Shown one piece after another: positions 50,828-59,954 of a stretch of DNA of 64,000 nucleotides. Under the pieces are notes generated by a model. It did not search any database, was not told the DNA's origin, and saw nothing but the letters and a program-made list of their open reading frames with translations. Where the stretch lies: assembly GCF_027474845.2 (NCBI RefSeq), contig NZ_CP107031.2, positions 62,001-126,000 of the forward strand, read 5' to 3'. Within the stretch, counting starts at the first letter, position 1. The number at the start of each line of letters is the position of its first letter. This stretch comes from Maribacter aestuarii. GTDB taxonomy: Bacteria > Bacteroidota > Bacteroidia > Flavobacteriales > Flavobacteriaceae. The position numbers and the translations under genes are program-made.

Positions 50828-52462
50828 ATGAAAAAAGGCTTATTTGCAACTGTCATGATGTTCCTGTCGGTGAGTTTGGTACACGCCCAAAACTTTACGG
50901 AACAGGATACCCTCCGTGGAAGCATTACCCCGGAACGCGCTTGGTGGGACCTAAACTATTACCATTTGGATATTGAGGTAAAACCGGATGAAAAATTCAT
51001 AACAGGTAGCAATACCATCCGCTATAAAGTGCTGAACGAGGAACAAGTACTTCAGGTAGATTTACAGCCGCCATTACAAATTGAAAAAGTGACGCAAGAT
51101 GGCAAAACGTTGAATTTTGAATCCAAGGTGAACGCGCATTTTGTAAAGTTGGAAAAGCCACAGAAAGTAGGCGATTTTAACGAAATAATCGTGTATTATT
51201 CCGGTAAACCAAAAGAAGCGGTACGGGCACCTTGGGACGGTGGATTTTCGTGGAAAAAAGACGAAAATGGAAAATACTTCATTGCCACATCCTGCCAAGG
51301 TTTGGGTGCTAGTGTATGGTGGCCCAATAAAGATCATATGTACGACGAGGTGGACAGTATGCTCATTAGCGTAAAAGCACCTAAGAATTTAATAAGCGTT
51401 GCCAATGGGCGCCTCCGAAAGATAGCAGAAGACACCAATACCAAAACCTACCATTGGTTCGTGAGCAATCCCATCAACAATTATGGGGTGAATGTAAATA
51501 TTGGGGACTATGTTCACTTTGAAGAAAAATACAAAGGCGAAAATGGTGTGCTGGATTTGGACTACTACGTACTGCGAGACGACCTGAAAAAGGCCAAAGA
51601 ACAATTTACCGACGTTCCAAAACTCATGAAAGCCTTTGAGCATTGGTTCGGGCCCTACCCTTTTTACAGGGATAGTTTTAAGCTGGTACAAGTGCCCTAT
51701 TTAGGAATGGAACATCAAAGTTCCGTAACCTATGGCAATCAGTTTCAAAAGGGTTATTTGGGCAGGGATTTATCCGGTACCGGATGGGGGCTTAAGTTTG
51801 ACTATATCATTATTCATGAGGCCGGGCACGAATGGTTCGCCAACAACATTACTTATAAAGATATTGCGGATATGTGGGTACATGAGGGTTTTACCACGTA
51901 TTCCGAGGCGCTTTATGTAGACTACCACTACGGAAAGGAAGCCGGCTCGGATTATGCCATTGGTATTAGGAGCAATATAAAGAACGAAAGCCCGATCATA
52001 GGGACCTATAACGTAAACCAAAGAGGTAGTGGGGACATGTATCCCAAGGGAGCCAATCTGTTGCACACCATACGACAAATAATCGATGACGACGAAAAAT
52101 GGCGACAAATACTACGTGGTTTAAATAAGGACTTTTACCACCAAACCGTTACTTCGCAACAGATTGAAAACTATATCTCTGAAAAATCCGGGAGAGATTT
52201 GTCCAAAGTATTTGACCAGTATTTGCGTACGACCCAAATCCCTCTGTTCGAATATCAAATGGAAGATGGTAACATCATCAAATACCGCTATACGAACGTA
52301 GTTGATGGTTTTGATATGCCTTTAAGGGTCTTTGTTGATGAGGAGCCATTATGGTTAAACCCAACAACAGAATGGCAGACGGAGCAAGCGGACCCGAATG
52401 CGGCGACTTTTAAAGTGGACCGAAATTTTTATGTAAATAAAAAAGAGCTTCAAGCAGAATAA
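50828..52462 (+). CDS. M1-family zinc metallopeptidase
   Basis: A 544-residue exported aminopeptidase-type enzyme (signal MKKGLFATVMMFLSVSLVHAQ). An N-terminal beta saddle (DLNYYHLDIEVKPDEKFITGSNTIRY) precedes the thermolysin-like domain: GMEHQSSVTYG (variant of GAMEN) near 296, HEAGHEWFANNI (zinc His-Glu-His near 330-334) and DMWVHEGFTTYSEAL with the third ligand Glu. The helical C-terminal domain found in larger M1 members is mostly absent, as in the short Bacteroidota form. Likely cleaves N-terminal residues from peptides in the periplasm. Confidence 0.93.
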   Translation: MKKGLFATVMMFLSVSLVHAQNFTEQDTLRGSITPERAWWDLNYYHLDIEVKPDEKFITGSNTIRYKVLNEEQVLQVDLQPPLQIEKVTQDGKTLNFESKVNAHFVKLEKPQKVGDFNEIIVYYSGKPKEAVRAPWDGGFSWKKDENGKYFIATSCQGLGASVWWPNKDHMYDEVDSMLISVKAPKNLISVANGRLRKIAEDTNTKTYHWFVSNPINNYGVNVNIGDYVHFEEKYKGENGVLDLDYYVLRDDLKKAKEQFTDVPKLMKAFEHWFGPYPFYRDSFKLVQVPYLGMEHQSSVTYGNQFQKGYLGRDLSGTGWGLKFDYIIIHEAGHEWFANNITYKDIADMWVHEGFTTYSEALYVDYHYGKEAGSDYAIGIRSNIKNESPIIGTYNVNQRGSGDMYPKGANLLHTIRQIIDDDEKWRQILRGLNKDFYHQTVTSQQIENYISEKSGRDLSKVFDQYLRTTQIPLFEYQMEDGNIIKYRYTNVVDGFDMPLRVFVDEEPLWLNPTTEWQTEQADPNAATFKVDRNFYVNKKELQAE

Positions 52463-52516
52463 GCGAATCGTATTCGTTTCGGATGCAAATAACTGGCGAT
52501 AAATCTATAATAGAGA

Positions 52517-52535
52517 TATGATCAATGATCATATT
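52517..52535. repeat. 19-bp inverted repeat before the AT-rich module
   Basis: ATATGATCA and TGATCATAT flank a single A, a perfect 9-bp palindrome pair 36 bases before the start of the pentapeptide-repeat gene. It could be an operator or the edge of the AT-rich insertion; it is too tight to be a terminator loop. Confidence 0.6.
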
Positions 52536-52570
52536 CAATTGTTGCGCGGCATTTAAACTGAATCAAAAAT

Positions 52571-53482
52571 ATGTTAGACAATTTTTTTAAATTAAATGGA
52601 GAACCCAAGGAGGTTAAAAAACCGTCTGATTTTAAGTCAATTGTTTCAGGTGAGCGAGGAGAAATTAGAGATATTCTTTATCGACCTGACTTTTTAAAGA
52701 ATGATGAACCGCATCCTAGATACAAAATTCAAAGAAAAACTTTCATTAATGTAAGTTTTACAAAAACCAGGCTAAAGAATATTGACTTTACACTATGCCA
52801 TTTTGAAGATTGTCTATTCATTGGCTCTCAAATTGTTAAGTGTCAATTTCATCAATGTACATTTAAGAATGTTAATACACATCAAATTAGTATAAAACAA
52901 ACCTATATAGACCCAGTTAGCTTCAAGAAAAACTATGAAAGAAAGGATATAGAAAAATCAAATCTTGCTGTCCATTTATTTCAACAGTTACTAGATAACT
53001 CAAGAGATGAAGAACAATCAGAATTTGCCAGAGTTGCCAACTACTACTTCAAAAAGTGGCAAGGGCGATTAACACGAAGTAAGTACTTTAAAAATCAACC
53101 ATATAAAATAAATGAGTGGGAATTTGCTGTCGAATACTTTCCTAACTTCCTGTATCGATGGATATTTGGCTATGGTTTACGTCTTAGAAGCTTTATTGCG
53201 ACATTTTTGGTTATTTATGGCATATTCTATTTTATTAATATAAAATATTGGTGTGAATATGGATTTCACGTAAAAGACTTTGCTATTGCATCTTTTCAGT
53301 CTGAAAAGATTAGTCCTGTTGCGAATATATTCTTTACAGCAGATGCTATGACACAACTAGTAGATTCTCAATTTCAACCTAAAACAGATTTTGGAATGTC
53401 TATGCTAACCTTACAAGGTTTTTCCGGATTTATTCTTTTGAGTTTTTTAATTACAGTATTAATAAATCGTTTTGTAAAATGA
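52571..53482 (+). CDS. Pentapeptide-repeat protein with two-helix membrane (ion-channel-like) C-terminus
   Basis: 303 residues in a visibly AT-richer stretch. Residues about 58-101 keep F, L or I at every fifth position (SFTKT RLKNI DFTLC HFEDC LFIGS QIVKC QFHQC TFKNV), a short pentapeptide-repeat helix. Charged helices follow (130-170), then membrane helix one (about 206-224), a pore-like loop and helix two (about 280-299), ending at the membrane. The potassium-channel filter motif GYG is absent. It overlaps the nucleotidyltransferase gene by 4 bases (ATGA), so the two are co-expressed. I do not recognise a named system. Confidence 0.8.
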   Translation: MLDNFFKLNGEPKEVKKPSDFKSIVSGERGEIRDILYRPDFLKNDEPHPRYKIQRKTFINVSFTKTRLKNIDFTLCHFEDCLFIGSQIVKCQFHQCTFKNVNTHQISIKQTYIDPVSFKKNYERKDIEKSNLAVHLFQQLLDNSRDEEQSEFARVANYYFKKWQGRLTRSKYFKNQPYKINEWEFAVEYFPNFLYRWIFGYGLRLRSFIATFLVIYGIFYFINIKYWCEYGFHVKDFAIASFQSEKISPVANIFFTADAMTQLVDSQFQPKTDFGMSMLTLQGFSGFILLSFLITVLINRFVK

Positions 53483-54375
53483 AGAATTATAGTATAGCAA
53501 TTTTTGGCAGCTCTCTAAGAGAAGATTTTGATAAATATAGTGATAGAGACTTATTAGTTGTAGCTAGTGATTTTGAGACTTTAGAGAAATTAAAGACAGT
53601 GTATTCAAAAGATGATTGGTCAATCTCTTATTACACATACTCGAAGCTTAAATATATATCAGATAATGGTAGTTTATTCATTAAACACTTACAAAACGAG
53701 TCTAAAATAATTATAGACAACCAAAACAGATTGCATAATATATTAAATGAATTTAATCCAAAGAACAACTACAATGAAGACATTCAAGATTGTGAAAACT
53801 ATTTTGACATACTTAAAGTAGTTCCAAAAACAAATTTAGGTTTAGCTTGGTTTTGTGATAGTCTTTATGTTGGATTGAGGAATTATTTAGTATTTAAAAA
53901 TGCAGAAAATGGGATTTTTGAATTTTCATTTATGAGTCTTTTAAACAGACTAAAAAATCAAGGAATAATAAAACAACCTGATGTTCAATTATTAAAGGAA
54001 TTAAGAATTGTAAAGAGAAACTACAGAGAGGATATTTTTGATGAATTACCTTCATTAAATTTCGTTCAAAAAATAATACAAATTGCAAAAACTATAGGAA
54101 TTTTAAAAACAGTAAGGATTGTCGATTCTTTAACATTTCAAAATATTATAGATAAATCTATTCTTAGAAAAGAATTCAACCCTTATCAAAGGTTGAGATT
54201 AGTAGAAGCATTTTATTGCTCACAAGATTTAAATATTCCTGAGTTGAAAAAAATAATTAGTAATCCCCAATTTTATTCATCAAAAATGAAGGATAATGAT
54301 TATACAATGAATTTATTATCGAAAATAAAAAAACACCACACAACAACGTGTTTAAAATTGCGGAGTGATTACTAA
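53479..54375 (+). CDS. Nucleotidyltransferase-fold protein with helical C-terminal region
   Basis: 298 residues. FGSSLREDF-DKYSDRDLLVV (residues 9-28) is the minimal nucleotidyltransferase pattern GS-x-R...SDxD, with two metal-binding Asp at 22 and 24; a third acidic residue is not evident. The middle (about 113-175; LAWFCDSLYVGLRNYL, ELRIVKRNYRE) is helical, resembling the HEPN-like or kanamycin-NTase C-terminal bundles. The last residues (HHTTTCLKLRSDY) read like translation into a non-coding repeat. Candidates: an adenylyltransferase antitoxin, a signalling nucleotidyltransferase, or an antibiotic-modifying enzyme. Confidence 0.75.
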   Translation: MKNYSIAIFGSSLREDFDKYSDRDLLVVASDFETLEKLKTVYSKDDWSISYYTYSKLKYISDNGSLFIKHLQNESKIIIDNQNRLHNILNEFNPKNNYNEDIQDCENYFDILKVVPKTNLGLAWFCDSLYVGLRNYLVFKNAENGIFEFSFMSLLNRLKNQGIIKQPDVQLLKELRIVKRNYREDIFDELPSLNFVQKIIQIAKTIGILKTVRIVDSLTFQNIIDKSILRKEFNPYQRLRLVEAFYCSQDLNIPELKKIISNPQFYSSKMKDNDYTMNLLSKIKKHHTTTCLKLRSDY

Positions 54376-54561
54376 AACGAAAATTAAACCATGTAGTTAT
54401 AATCAGTGGAAGCCAGAAAAATTAGTACCTAGAAGTCACCACTTTTCATATACCCGTGTAAGCACATTCAGCTAAGCGTCCTTTTTTTCTGCGCTGCGCA
54501 ATCCCCGCCATTAAACCAAATCGGCCTAAAATATTGCGTAAACCCTCCTTCCATAAGCTCA

Positions 54562-56616
54562 CTAATTGACGACAATCTCATCAACAAATAACCAGCTTTT
54601 CCCTCCGGGATTTTGATGCCATGAAGGGTTTTTTAGGATGCTCTTTACCTCTACCCGTACATATTTAGCGGTAGTAGCAGGAAAACTAAGGTCAAAAAAG
54701 CTTTTTTCCACAAGGGAAGAGGGCTTTTGTTCCGGAAGTTTTTCGGTATGCCAGGACTTAAAATTTTTCCCATCATCCGAGACAGACACCTTAAAACCTG
54801 TGGGATAGAAAATCCAGCTCGCCGGAGCGGATAGCGCACCTACGGACACGGAGCTGACTTCCTTTTTTTCTCCCAAGGCCAGCGTTGCGTTGAAGTGAGT
54901 ACCCTCGTACCCTACCCAATTCCCATCCACAAAATTACCGGAACCCCGTTTTAAATCAATTAGGGTGTTCCCTCCTTGGGCTTTATACTTTTCATTAGGT
55001 GGTTTGTTCAAAGTAATCCCCTCATAATCCATCGTACTTTTTTTATAGCTGGCGGAGACCACCTCGCTTTGCCCCCAACCTTTTTTGTACGTAATGGCAT
55101 TAACATTTGTGGTATTCTTTAATACAATTGGCGCTATGTAAGCTGTGGAGGTAGAATCGGGAATGGAGCCATCCAAGGTATAATAAATGGCGGTATCATC
55201 AAAGGGGTAGCTCATTTCTACCTTCAATTCATTTTTAAAAAAATCGGAATCGGCAATGATGGTGGGAGGTAGTAATTCCGTCTCCCCAAATAAATCCTCA
55301 TCTAGGGTATGCACTGCTATATTGGCATGTTCGGCCAGGAATGAATTAATACCCTCGTCCGTAATCTCCGTCTGCCATAAATACAGGTCTTGGAGGCTAG
55401 GCATTTGCTCGAGCACATCCAGCGCGGCATTGCTAACCCCTGTACCGTACAGATTTAGCGATTCCAACTTGTCCAGTTTCCGGACTTCCTCCATCGCCTT
55501 ATCGGTAATGGGCGTGTTCTGTAATTGAAGTTTCGTAAGGTTTTCAAAGTCCGATAGGACCGGAACCAAAGTGTCGTTAAAATTGGTGTTCCCAAGGTTG
55601 AGCTCCACAATATGTTCTGCGTAGTCCTCTAAAAGGGAAAAAGAGTTTTCTTGAAGGTCTTTTCGGTTGGATAAATTCACGATATACAGCGGACTACCCT
55701 TTTTTAAGGGGTAAGCCGATATACCGACCGAGCTTAAGAGCGCTGGCCAGGTCTCCGGGACAGGTTCCAAGTTCTTTGCCAGCAAAGCCCTCGTAGAGGT
55801 GTCAGCCTCTAAATCGTTCAGGTGGCTTTGTATTTTTTTACTGCGCTCTAGATCCGACGTAATACAATTAAAACAATTGTCATTTTCTAACCACCAGTGT
55901 ATCAAGTCAATTTCATTGGGTGTAAGTTGTACCTTTCCCTTGGGCGGCATGTGCTCCTCATCTTCCAAAGGTAGGGTCATACGGTGCGCCAGCAAAGGCT
56001 TGCCCGCATCAACCGAGTCTAAAATACTTCCCGACTCCCCACCCGCAAGAAATTCGGTCTGCGAAGTAAGCAATAGTTTACCCTCTGCTTTCTTGGCGTT
56101 ATGACAGCTCACACATTTTCTATCAAAAATAGGTTGGACAATATCGTTGTACACCAGCGCTTTATCCACATCTTCTATAATAATTTCTTTGGTGTTCACT
56201 TTAGTCAAAAAGTCCTCCCCGTGGGTCATACTACCGCCCCAGTGTCCGGCCAAGATGAGCATGATGTTAGCCGTAATGAACAAGGGAAAATAGGATTGGC
56301 CTGCCCATTTTTGTTTGGCAGTTTTGGCGAAGAACAAAAAGATGGTTACGGCCGTTAAACTTATGGCCATCCATTTATGACGGAACAATAGCGTTTCGTC
56401 ATAGGCCCCGTTGGACTCCAATAAGAGTCCGGTACCAATGGAGGCCAAGGCAGCTATGGCTCCAAACCCGAGGGCCAGTTTAATGACACTGGCTAGATTT
56501 TCTTTTGGTCTTAACCGCTGGTAAATTTCCAGAACAAAAGCGAAAACTATAATCCCAATAGGCAAATGAACCAGTACGGGGTGAAAATTTCCAATATTTA
56601 TAGCCAAATATGTCAT
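54562..56616 (-). CDS. Membrane DUF2231/cytochrome c/LRR/discoidin-like protein
   Basis: 684 residues, last gene of a five-gene operon. Four membrane helices (about 10-30, 45-65, 82-97, 110-127) form a DUF2231-like unit; a planctomycete-type cytochrome c domain follows with heme motif CVSCH (168-172) and MPPKGKVQLTPNEIDLIHWWL; leucine-rich repeats at about 330-440 (LTKLQLQNTPITDKAMEEVRKLDKLESLNLYGTG); a chitobiase C-terminal-like Ig domain (IYYTLDGSIPDS, about 455-520); and a discoidin-like C-terminus ending FVDEIVVN. Probably an anchored electron-carrier or binding subunit outside the cell. Confidence 0.87.
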   Translation of the reverse strand: MTYLAINIGNFHPVLVHLPIGIIVFAFVLEIYQRLRPKENLASVIKLALGFGAIAALASIGTGLLLESNGAYDETLLFRHKWMAISLTAVTIFLFFAKTAKQKWAGQSYFPLFITANIMLILAGHWGGSMTHGEDFLTKVNTKEIIIEDVDKALVYNDIVQPIFDRKCVSCHNAKKAEGKLLLTSQTEFLAGGESGSILDSVDAGKPLLAHRMTLPLEDEEHMPPKGKVQLTPNEIDLIHWWLENDNCFNCITSDLERSKKIQSHLNDLEADTSTRALLAKNLEPVPETWPALLSSVGISAYPLKKGSPLYIVNLSNRKDLQENSFSLLEDYAEHIVELNLGNTNFNDTLVPVLSDFENLTKLQLQNTPITDKAMEEVRKLDKLESLNLYGTGVSNAALDVLEQMPSLQDLYLWQTEITDEGINSFLAEHANIAVHTLDEDLFGETELLPPTIIADSDFFKNELKVEMSYPFDDTAIYYTLDGSIPDSTSTAYIAPIVLKNTTNVNAITYKKGWGQSEVVSASYKKSTMDYEGITLNKPPNEKYKAQGGNTLIDLKRGSGNFVDGNWVGYEGTHFNATLALGEKKEVSSVSVGALSAPASWIFYPTGFKVSVSDDGKNFKSWHTEKLPEQKPSSLVEKSFFDLSFPATTAKYVRVEVKSILKNPSWHQNPGGKSWLFVDEIVVN

Positions 56617-56618
56617 GC

Positions 56619-57425
56619 TTATTGTACTACTATTTCATCAATAAAAAAGAAGGGAATCGTTCCTTTACCCTGATGCCATTCTGGAATGGTTTCCATCAAA
56701 TCTATCTGAATTTCTACATTCTTATAAGCTCCGTTAACAACAGGAACATCTAAAAGTTCCATTTGCTTCGGCGCTCCCTGCGTCGGTGCTTTTACCAAAA
56801 GCTCACCAATTTGTTTTGTATTGGAAAAGACCCGAATTGCCCGAGGCATAAATATCCAAGAACCATGGTCGTTGAGTGTGCTAAGGATAAGGTTGGAAAC
56901 AGGAATTTCATCCTTAAAATCCATTAGGAACTTTACCTTGTTAGTTTGAAAACCCAACCACTTGTTTCCGGCCCTAAACTGGGTCGTGCCCTTCTGTAGG
57001 TCTACCAAACTCCTAGCTCCTTGTCCCGGATAATTTGGATGAGCCGCCGGGTTTATTGAAATATTCGCATCCGATACTTTTTGTTTTATGCGCAGTAACT
57101 GGGTGCGTATCTCCTGACTTTCTTGGTATTGAGGATGGAATACCCTAAAAGCAAATTCAGAAGTTTTGGTCACCTGAATGGGCTGCGTATAGGGTTGGGA
57201 CGTTGCCGTAACTTCACTTCCGTCTTCCGTGTATCTGATAATGGCCTCGGGCATGTCAAATTTTGCCTCCAATCGGGCCGATTTAGCGAATAGCAGGGAA
57301 TCGATTTGCACTATTGGCGGTGCCAACTGGAAAATCTCCGCTGATGCAAAACTCCCCTCTTTTTCTTCTTCACAAGAAAACAGGAGAAGACATATACAAA
57401 ATATGTAGCGCATCCTATTTTGCAT
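56619..57425 (-). CDS. Lipoprotein with chitobiase-C-like and discoidin-like domains
   Basis: 268 residues from the ATG at 57425, which overlaps the upstream TAA (TAATG); another ATG lies 12 bases on. The signal RMRYIFCICLLLFSC gives a lipid Cys near residue 18. An Ig-like chitobiase-C unit (IIRYTEDGSEVTATSQPYTQPI) is followed by a module closely paralogous to the C-terminus of the next gene: GARSLVDLQKGTTQF, GSWIFMPRAIRVF and PEWHQGKGTIPFFFIDEIVVQ. Probably a surface binding protein of the same complex; 2 bases separate it from the DUF2231 gene. Confidence 0.82.
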   Translation of the reverse strand: MQNRMRYIFCICLLLFSCEEEKEGSFASAEIFQLAPPIVQIDSLLFAKSARLEAKFDMPEAIIRYTEDGSEVTATSQPYTQPIQVTKTSEFAFRVFHPQYQESQEIRTQLLRIKQKVSDANISINPAAHPNYPGQGARSLVDLQKGTTQFRAGNKWLGFQTNKVKFLMDFKDEIPVSNLILSTLNDHGSWIFMPRAIRVFSNTKQIGELLVKAPTQGAPKQMELLDVPVVNGAYKNVEIQIDLMETIPEWHQGKGTIPFFFIDEIVVQ

Positions 57426-58459
57426 TAAACACGATATAACTTTATCGGGTAGGTCTTTCCAGAATTCCATTGCGCCACATAGAGGTTCTCATCCTCATCG
57501 ACACACACATCATGCGGATGCTGAAAGACTTTTAAAGTTTGATACATCGGATTTAAACGGCCGTCCTGGTACACCGGTGTGCAACCTCCGGGTGCTGATA
57601 TGAGTTCGTTTTGAGCGTTAAGAACACTGATGAACCCTGTCCCTTCCGAACCGTCGCCCGACCAAATAGTGGCCAAATAAACTTCACTCCCGTGTATTAC
57701 TGGTCTGCAGATATAAGCCCCGGGTAAATCAATTGAATCCAAGTATTCACCCGCTAGACTAAAGCGCTTTAGCTTGTTTTGTTGGCGTGCCGTAATGAGC
57801 AAGGTAGGGTTTGAAGTGTCCCGCGTGTCCAAGGAGATTCCGTGGGCGTTGTCAAAATGATGGTCTTCTTCCCCTTTTCCTCCAAAAACATTGAGGAGTT
57901 CACCTTTTGCATTGTAATGCATGATGTATTGTTCCCCATACCCATCCGCGATGTAAACGTCGCCATTAGGCGCAATTGCGGTCTCCGTTGGCACATAACT
58001 TTCTTTGCTCTTATATTTTCCCGATTCTTTAGGATACTGAAATATCTGCATGACCTTTCCGTCAATAGTGGTTTTTATGACTTCATGCCGATTGTTATCC
58101 GCTATGTATAGTACGTCCTCGCCATTTTCAACGTTTAAGGTCAATCCATGTGCCCCCGGATAATCGGTTCCCCATACTTCCAAAAGTTTACCGGACTTAT
58201 TGTAAACGATGACGTTATTTTTGGTGTGATTGGTCAATAAAAGAATTCTTCCTCGTGAATCCTGCACCATCTCATGGCAGTCGTTCACTGGATAGAACTC
58301 GGAATTCAACGCTCCCCAATCCAGATCTATTTTATATTGATGGGAATTATGTCCTATGATTGCATCTTTATACTTCATAAACGATTGGGCTTGTGCCAGA
58401 CCACTAATGATGCCGGTTGATAAAATACTACTGTTTCTGATGAAGGTTCTCCTATGCAT
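57425..58459 (-). CDS. NHL-repeat beta-propeller protein with Tat-like signal
   Basis: 344 residues. ATG at 58459 overlaps the DUF1501 TGA (TGATG); the codon before is a TTG. The N-terminus MHRRTFIRNSSILSTGIISGLAQAQ is a twin-arginine-type signal. NHL units follow at about 40-residue spacing: HEMVQDSRGRILLLTNHTKNNV, GLTLNVENGEDVLYIADNNRHEV, ETAIAPNGDVYIADGYGEQYI and HDVCVDEDENLYVAQW, building a six-bladed propeller. Such propellers bind partners or act as lactonases; no catalytic set is claimed here. Confidence 0.88.
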   Translation of the reverse strand: MHRRTFIRNSSILSTGIISGLAQAQSFMKYKDAIIGHNSHQYKIDLDWGALNSEFYPVNDCHEMVQDSRGRILLLTNHTKNNVIVYNKSGKLLEVWGTDYPGAHGLTLNVENGEDVLYIADNNRHEVIKTTIDGKVMQIFQYPKESGKYKSKESYVPTETAIAPNGDVYIADGYGEQYIMHYNAKGELLNVFGGKGEEDHHFDNAHGISLDTRDTSNPTLLITARQQNKLKRFSLAGEYLDSIDLPGAYICRPVIHGSEVYLATIWSGDGSEGTGFISVLNAQNELISAPGGCTPVYQDGRLNPMYQTLKVFQHPHDVCVDEDENLYVAQWNSGKTYPIKLYRV

Positions 58460-59952
58460 CAAACCAATAAATCATTTAGTACGTGACCTTCCACATCGGT
58501 CAAGCGGAATCTTCTTCCTTGGTATTTGTACGTTAGTTTCTCATGGTCAATTCCCAATAAATGTAGCATTGTGGCTTGGAAATCATGGACATGTACGGGG
58601 TCTTTTACAATATTATAACCAAACTCATCGGTCTCCCCATACACCATACCAGGTTTGATGCCACCGCCCGCCATCCACATGGTGAAGCATCTGGGATGAT
58701 GATCCCTTCCATAGTTGGTATCGGTGAGTAGTCCTTGGGAATAATTGGTCCTGCCAAATTCACCTCCCCAAATTACTAAAGTATCTTCTAGCAATCCCCG
58801 TTGTTTCAAATCGGCTACAAGGGCCGCCGAAGCTTGATCTACATCCTTGGCCTGTTTTTCTATGGCGCCCGGCAAGTTGTCGTGCTGATCCCAACCCATA
58901 TGATAAAGCTGTATAAAACGCACGTCCTGTTCCGCCAATCTTCTCGCTAAAAGACAATTGGCCGCGTAGGTCCCGGGAATCTTTGCATCGGCACCGTACA
59001 TCTTGTAAATATAATCGGGCTCATCATCTGTTCTCATTACTTCCGGTACGGAGGTTTGCATTTTATACGCCATTTCGTACTGGGCAATTCTACTCTGTAT
59101 CTCCGGATTACCGAATTCGGTAAATTGTTTTTCGTTAAGTTGTGCCAGTTTATCCAACATTGCCCTTTTTCCTTCCTTGGTCATCCCCTTGGGGTCGTTC
59201 AAATAGAGAACAGGGTCTTTAGCCGCCCTGAACTGAACACCTTGGTGCAGGGAATGAAGGAATCCGTTACCCCATAATCGGGTATATAACGGCTGACCGT
59301 TGGGTCTCCCAGAACCTCTGGAAAGTAATACTGTGAAAGCGGGTAAATTTTTATTCTCACTGCCTAGACCGTAGCTCAACCAAGAGCCCATACTAGGGCG
59401 ACCGGGTTGTTGGGAGCCTGTTTGAAAAAATGTAACGGCCGGGTCATGGTTTATCGCCTCGGTGTACATCGATTTTACGATGCACAGTTCATCTACCATC
59501 TTTGCCGTATAAGGTAACAGATCACTGATGTAGGTGCCATTCTTACCATATTGTTTAAAATCGAATATAGAGCCTGCCAATGGAAAACTATCCTGTCCGG
59601 AGGTCATACCCGTTAAACGTTGTCCGTTGCGAATGGATTCCGGAAGTTCCTCACCCCTTCGTTTGATAAGCGTAGGTTTATAATCGAATAATTCGAGTTG
59701 CGATGGACCACCACTCTGAAAAAGGTAAATGACTCTTTTCGCCTTGGAGGCATGGTGCAAGTCACCCATCATACCATTGTTTCCACCAAAATCATTAGCC
59801 TTGGTAATGATGCCGTTCTCATCCTTCCTAAAAAAGGACTGACCCAGTAATGACGCCAATGCCACAGAACCTGCACCCAAGGCCGCCTTACCTAAAAAGG
59901 ACCTTCTGTTCAACAATAGTGATCGTTCTTGTAATATTTTCTTTTCGCTCAT
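58459..59952 (-). CDS. DUF1501-family protein, Tat-exported
   Basis: 497 residues. LNRRSFLGKAALGAGSVALASLLG (about 15-38) is a clear Tat signal, implying folding, perhaps with a cofactor, before export. DUF1501 hallmarks: VIYLFQSGGPSQLELFDYKP, LPAFTVLLSRGSGRPNGQPLY, QLYHMGWDQHDNLPG, DTLVIWGGEFGRTNYSQ and GRDHHPRCFTMWMAGGGIKPG, an alkaline-phosphatase/sulfatase-like fold. It is nearly always paired with the DUF1553 protein encoded 2 bases upstream. Exact reaction unknown. Confidence 0.93.
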   Translation of the reverse strand: MSEKKILQERSLLLNRRSFLGKAALGAGSVALASLLGQSFFRKDENGIITKANDFGGNNGMMGDLHHASKAKRVIYLFQSGGPSQLELFDYKPTLIKRRGEELPESIRNGQRLTGMTSGQDSFPLAGSIFDFKQYGKNGTYISDLLPYTAKMVDELCIVKSMYTEAINHDPAVTFFQTGSQQPGRPSMGSWLSYGLGSENKNLPAFTVLLSRGSGRPNGQPLYTRLWGNGFLHSLHQGVQFRAAKDPVLYLNDPKGMTKEGKRAMLDKLAQLNEKQFTEFGNPEIQSRIAQYEMAYKMQTSVPEVMRTDDEPDYIYKMYGADAKIPGTYAANCLLARRLAEQDVRFIQLYHMGWDQHDNLPGAIEKQAKDVDQASAALVADLKQRGLLEDTLVIWGGEFGRTNYSQGLLTDTNYGRDHHPRCFTMWMAGGGIKPGMVYGETDEFGYNIVKDPVHVHDFQATMLHLLGIDHEKLTYKYQGRRFRLTDVEGHVLNDLLV

Positions 59953-59954
59953 AG

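Noticed and set aside
52571..53482. Potassium channel
   Set aside because: Two helices and a loop are present, but no TVGYG-type selectivity filter can be found.
52571..54375. Classical CBASS operon
   Set aside because: The nucleotidyltransferase lacks clear features of CD-NTases, and no ubiquitin-like, HORMA or Cap4-type gene is near. Only a looser analogy is kept as a finding.
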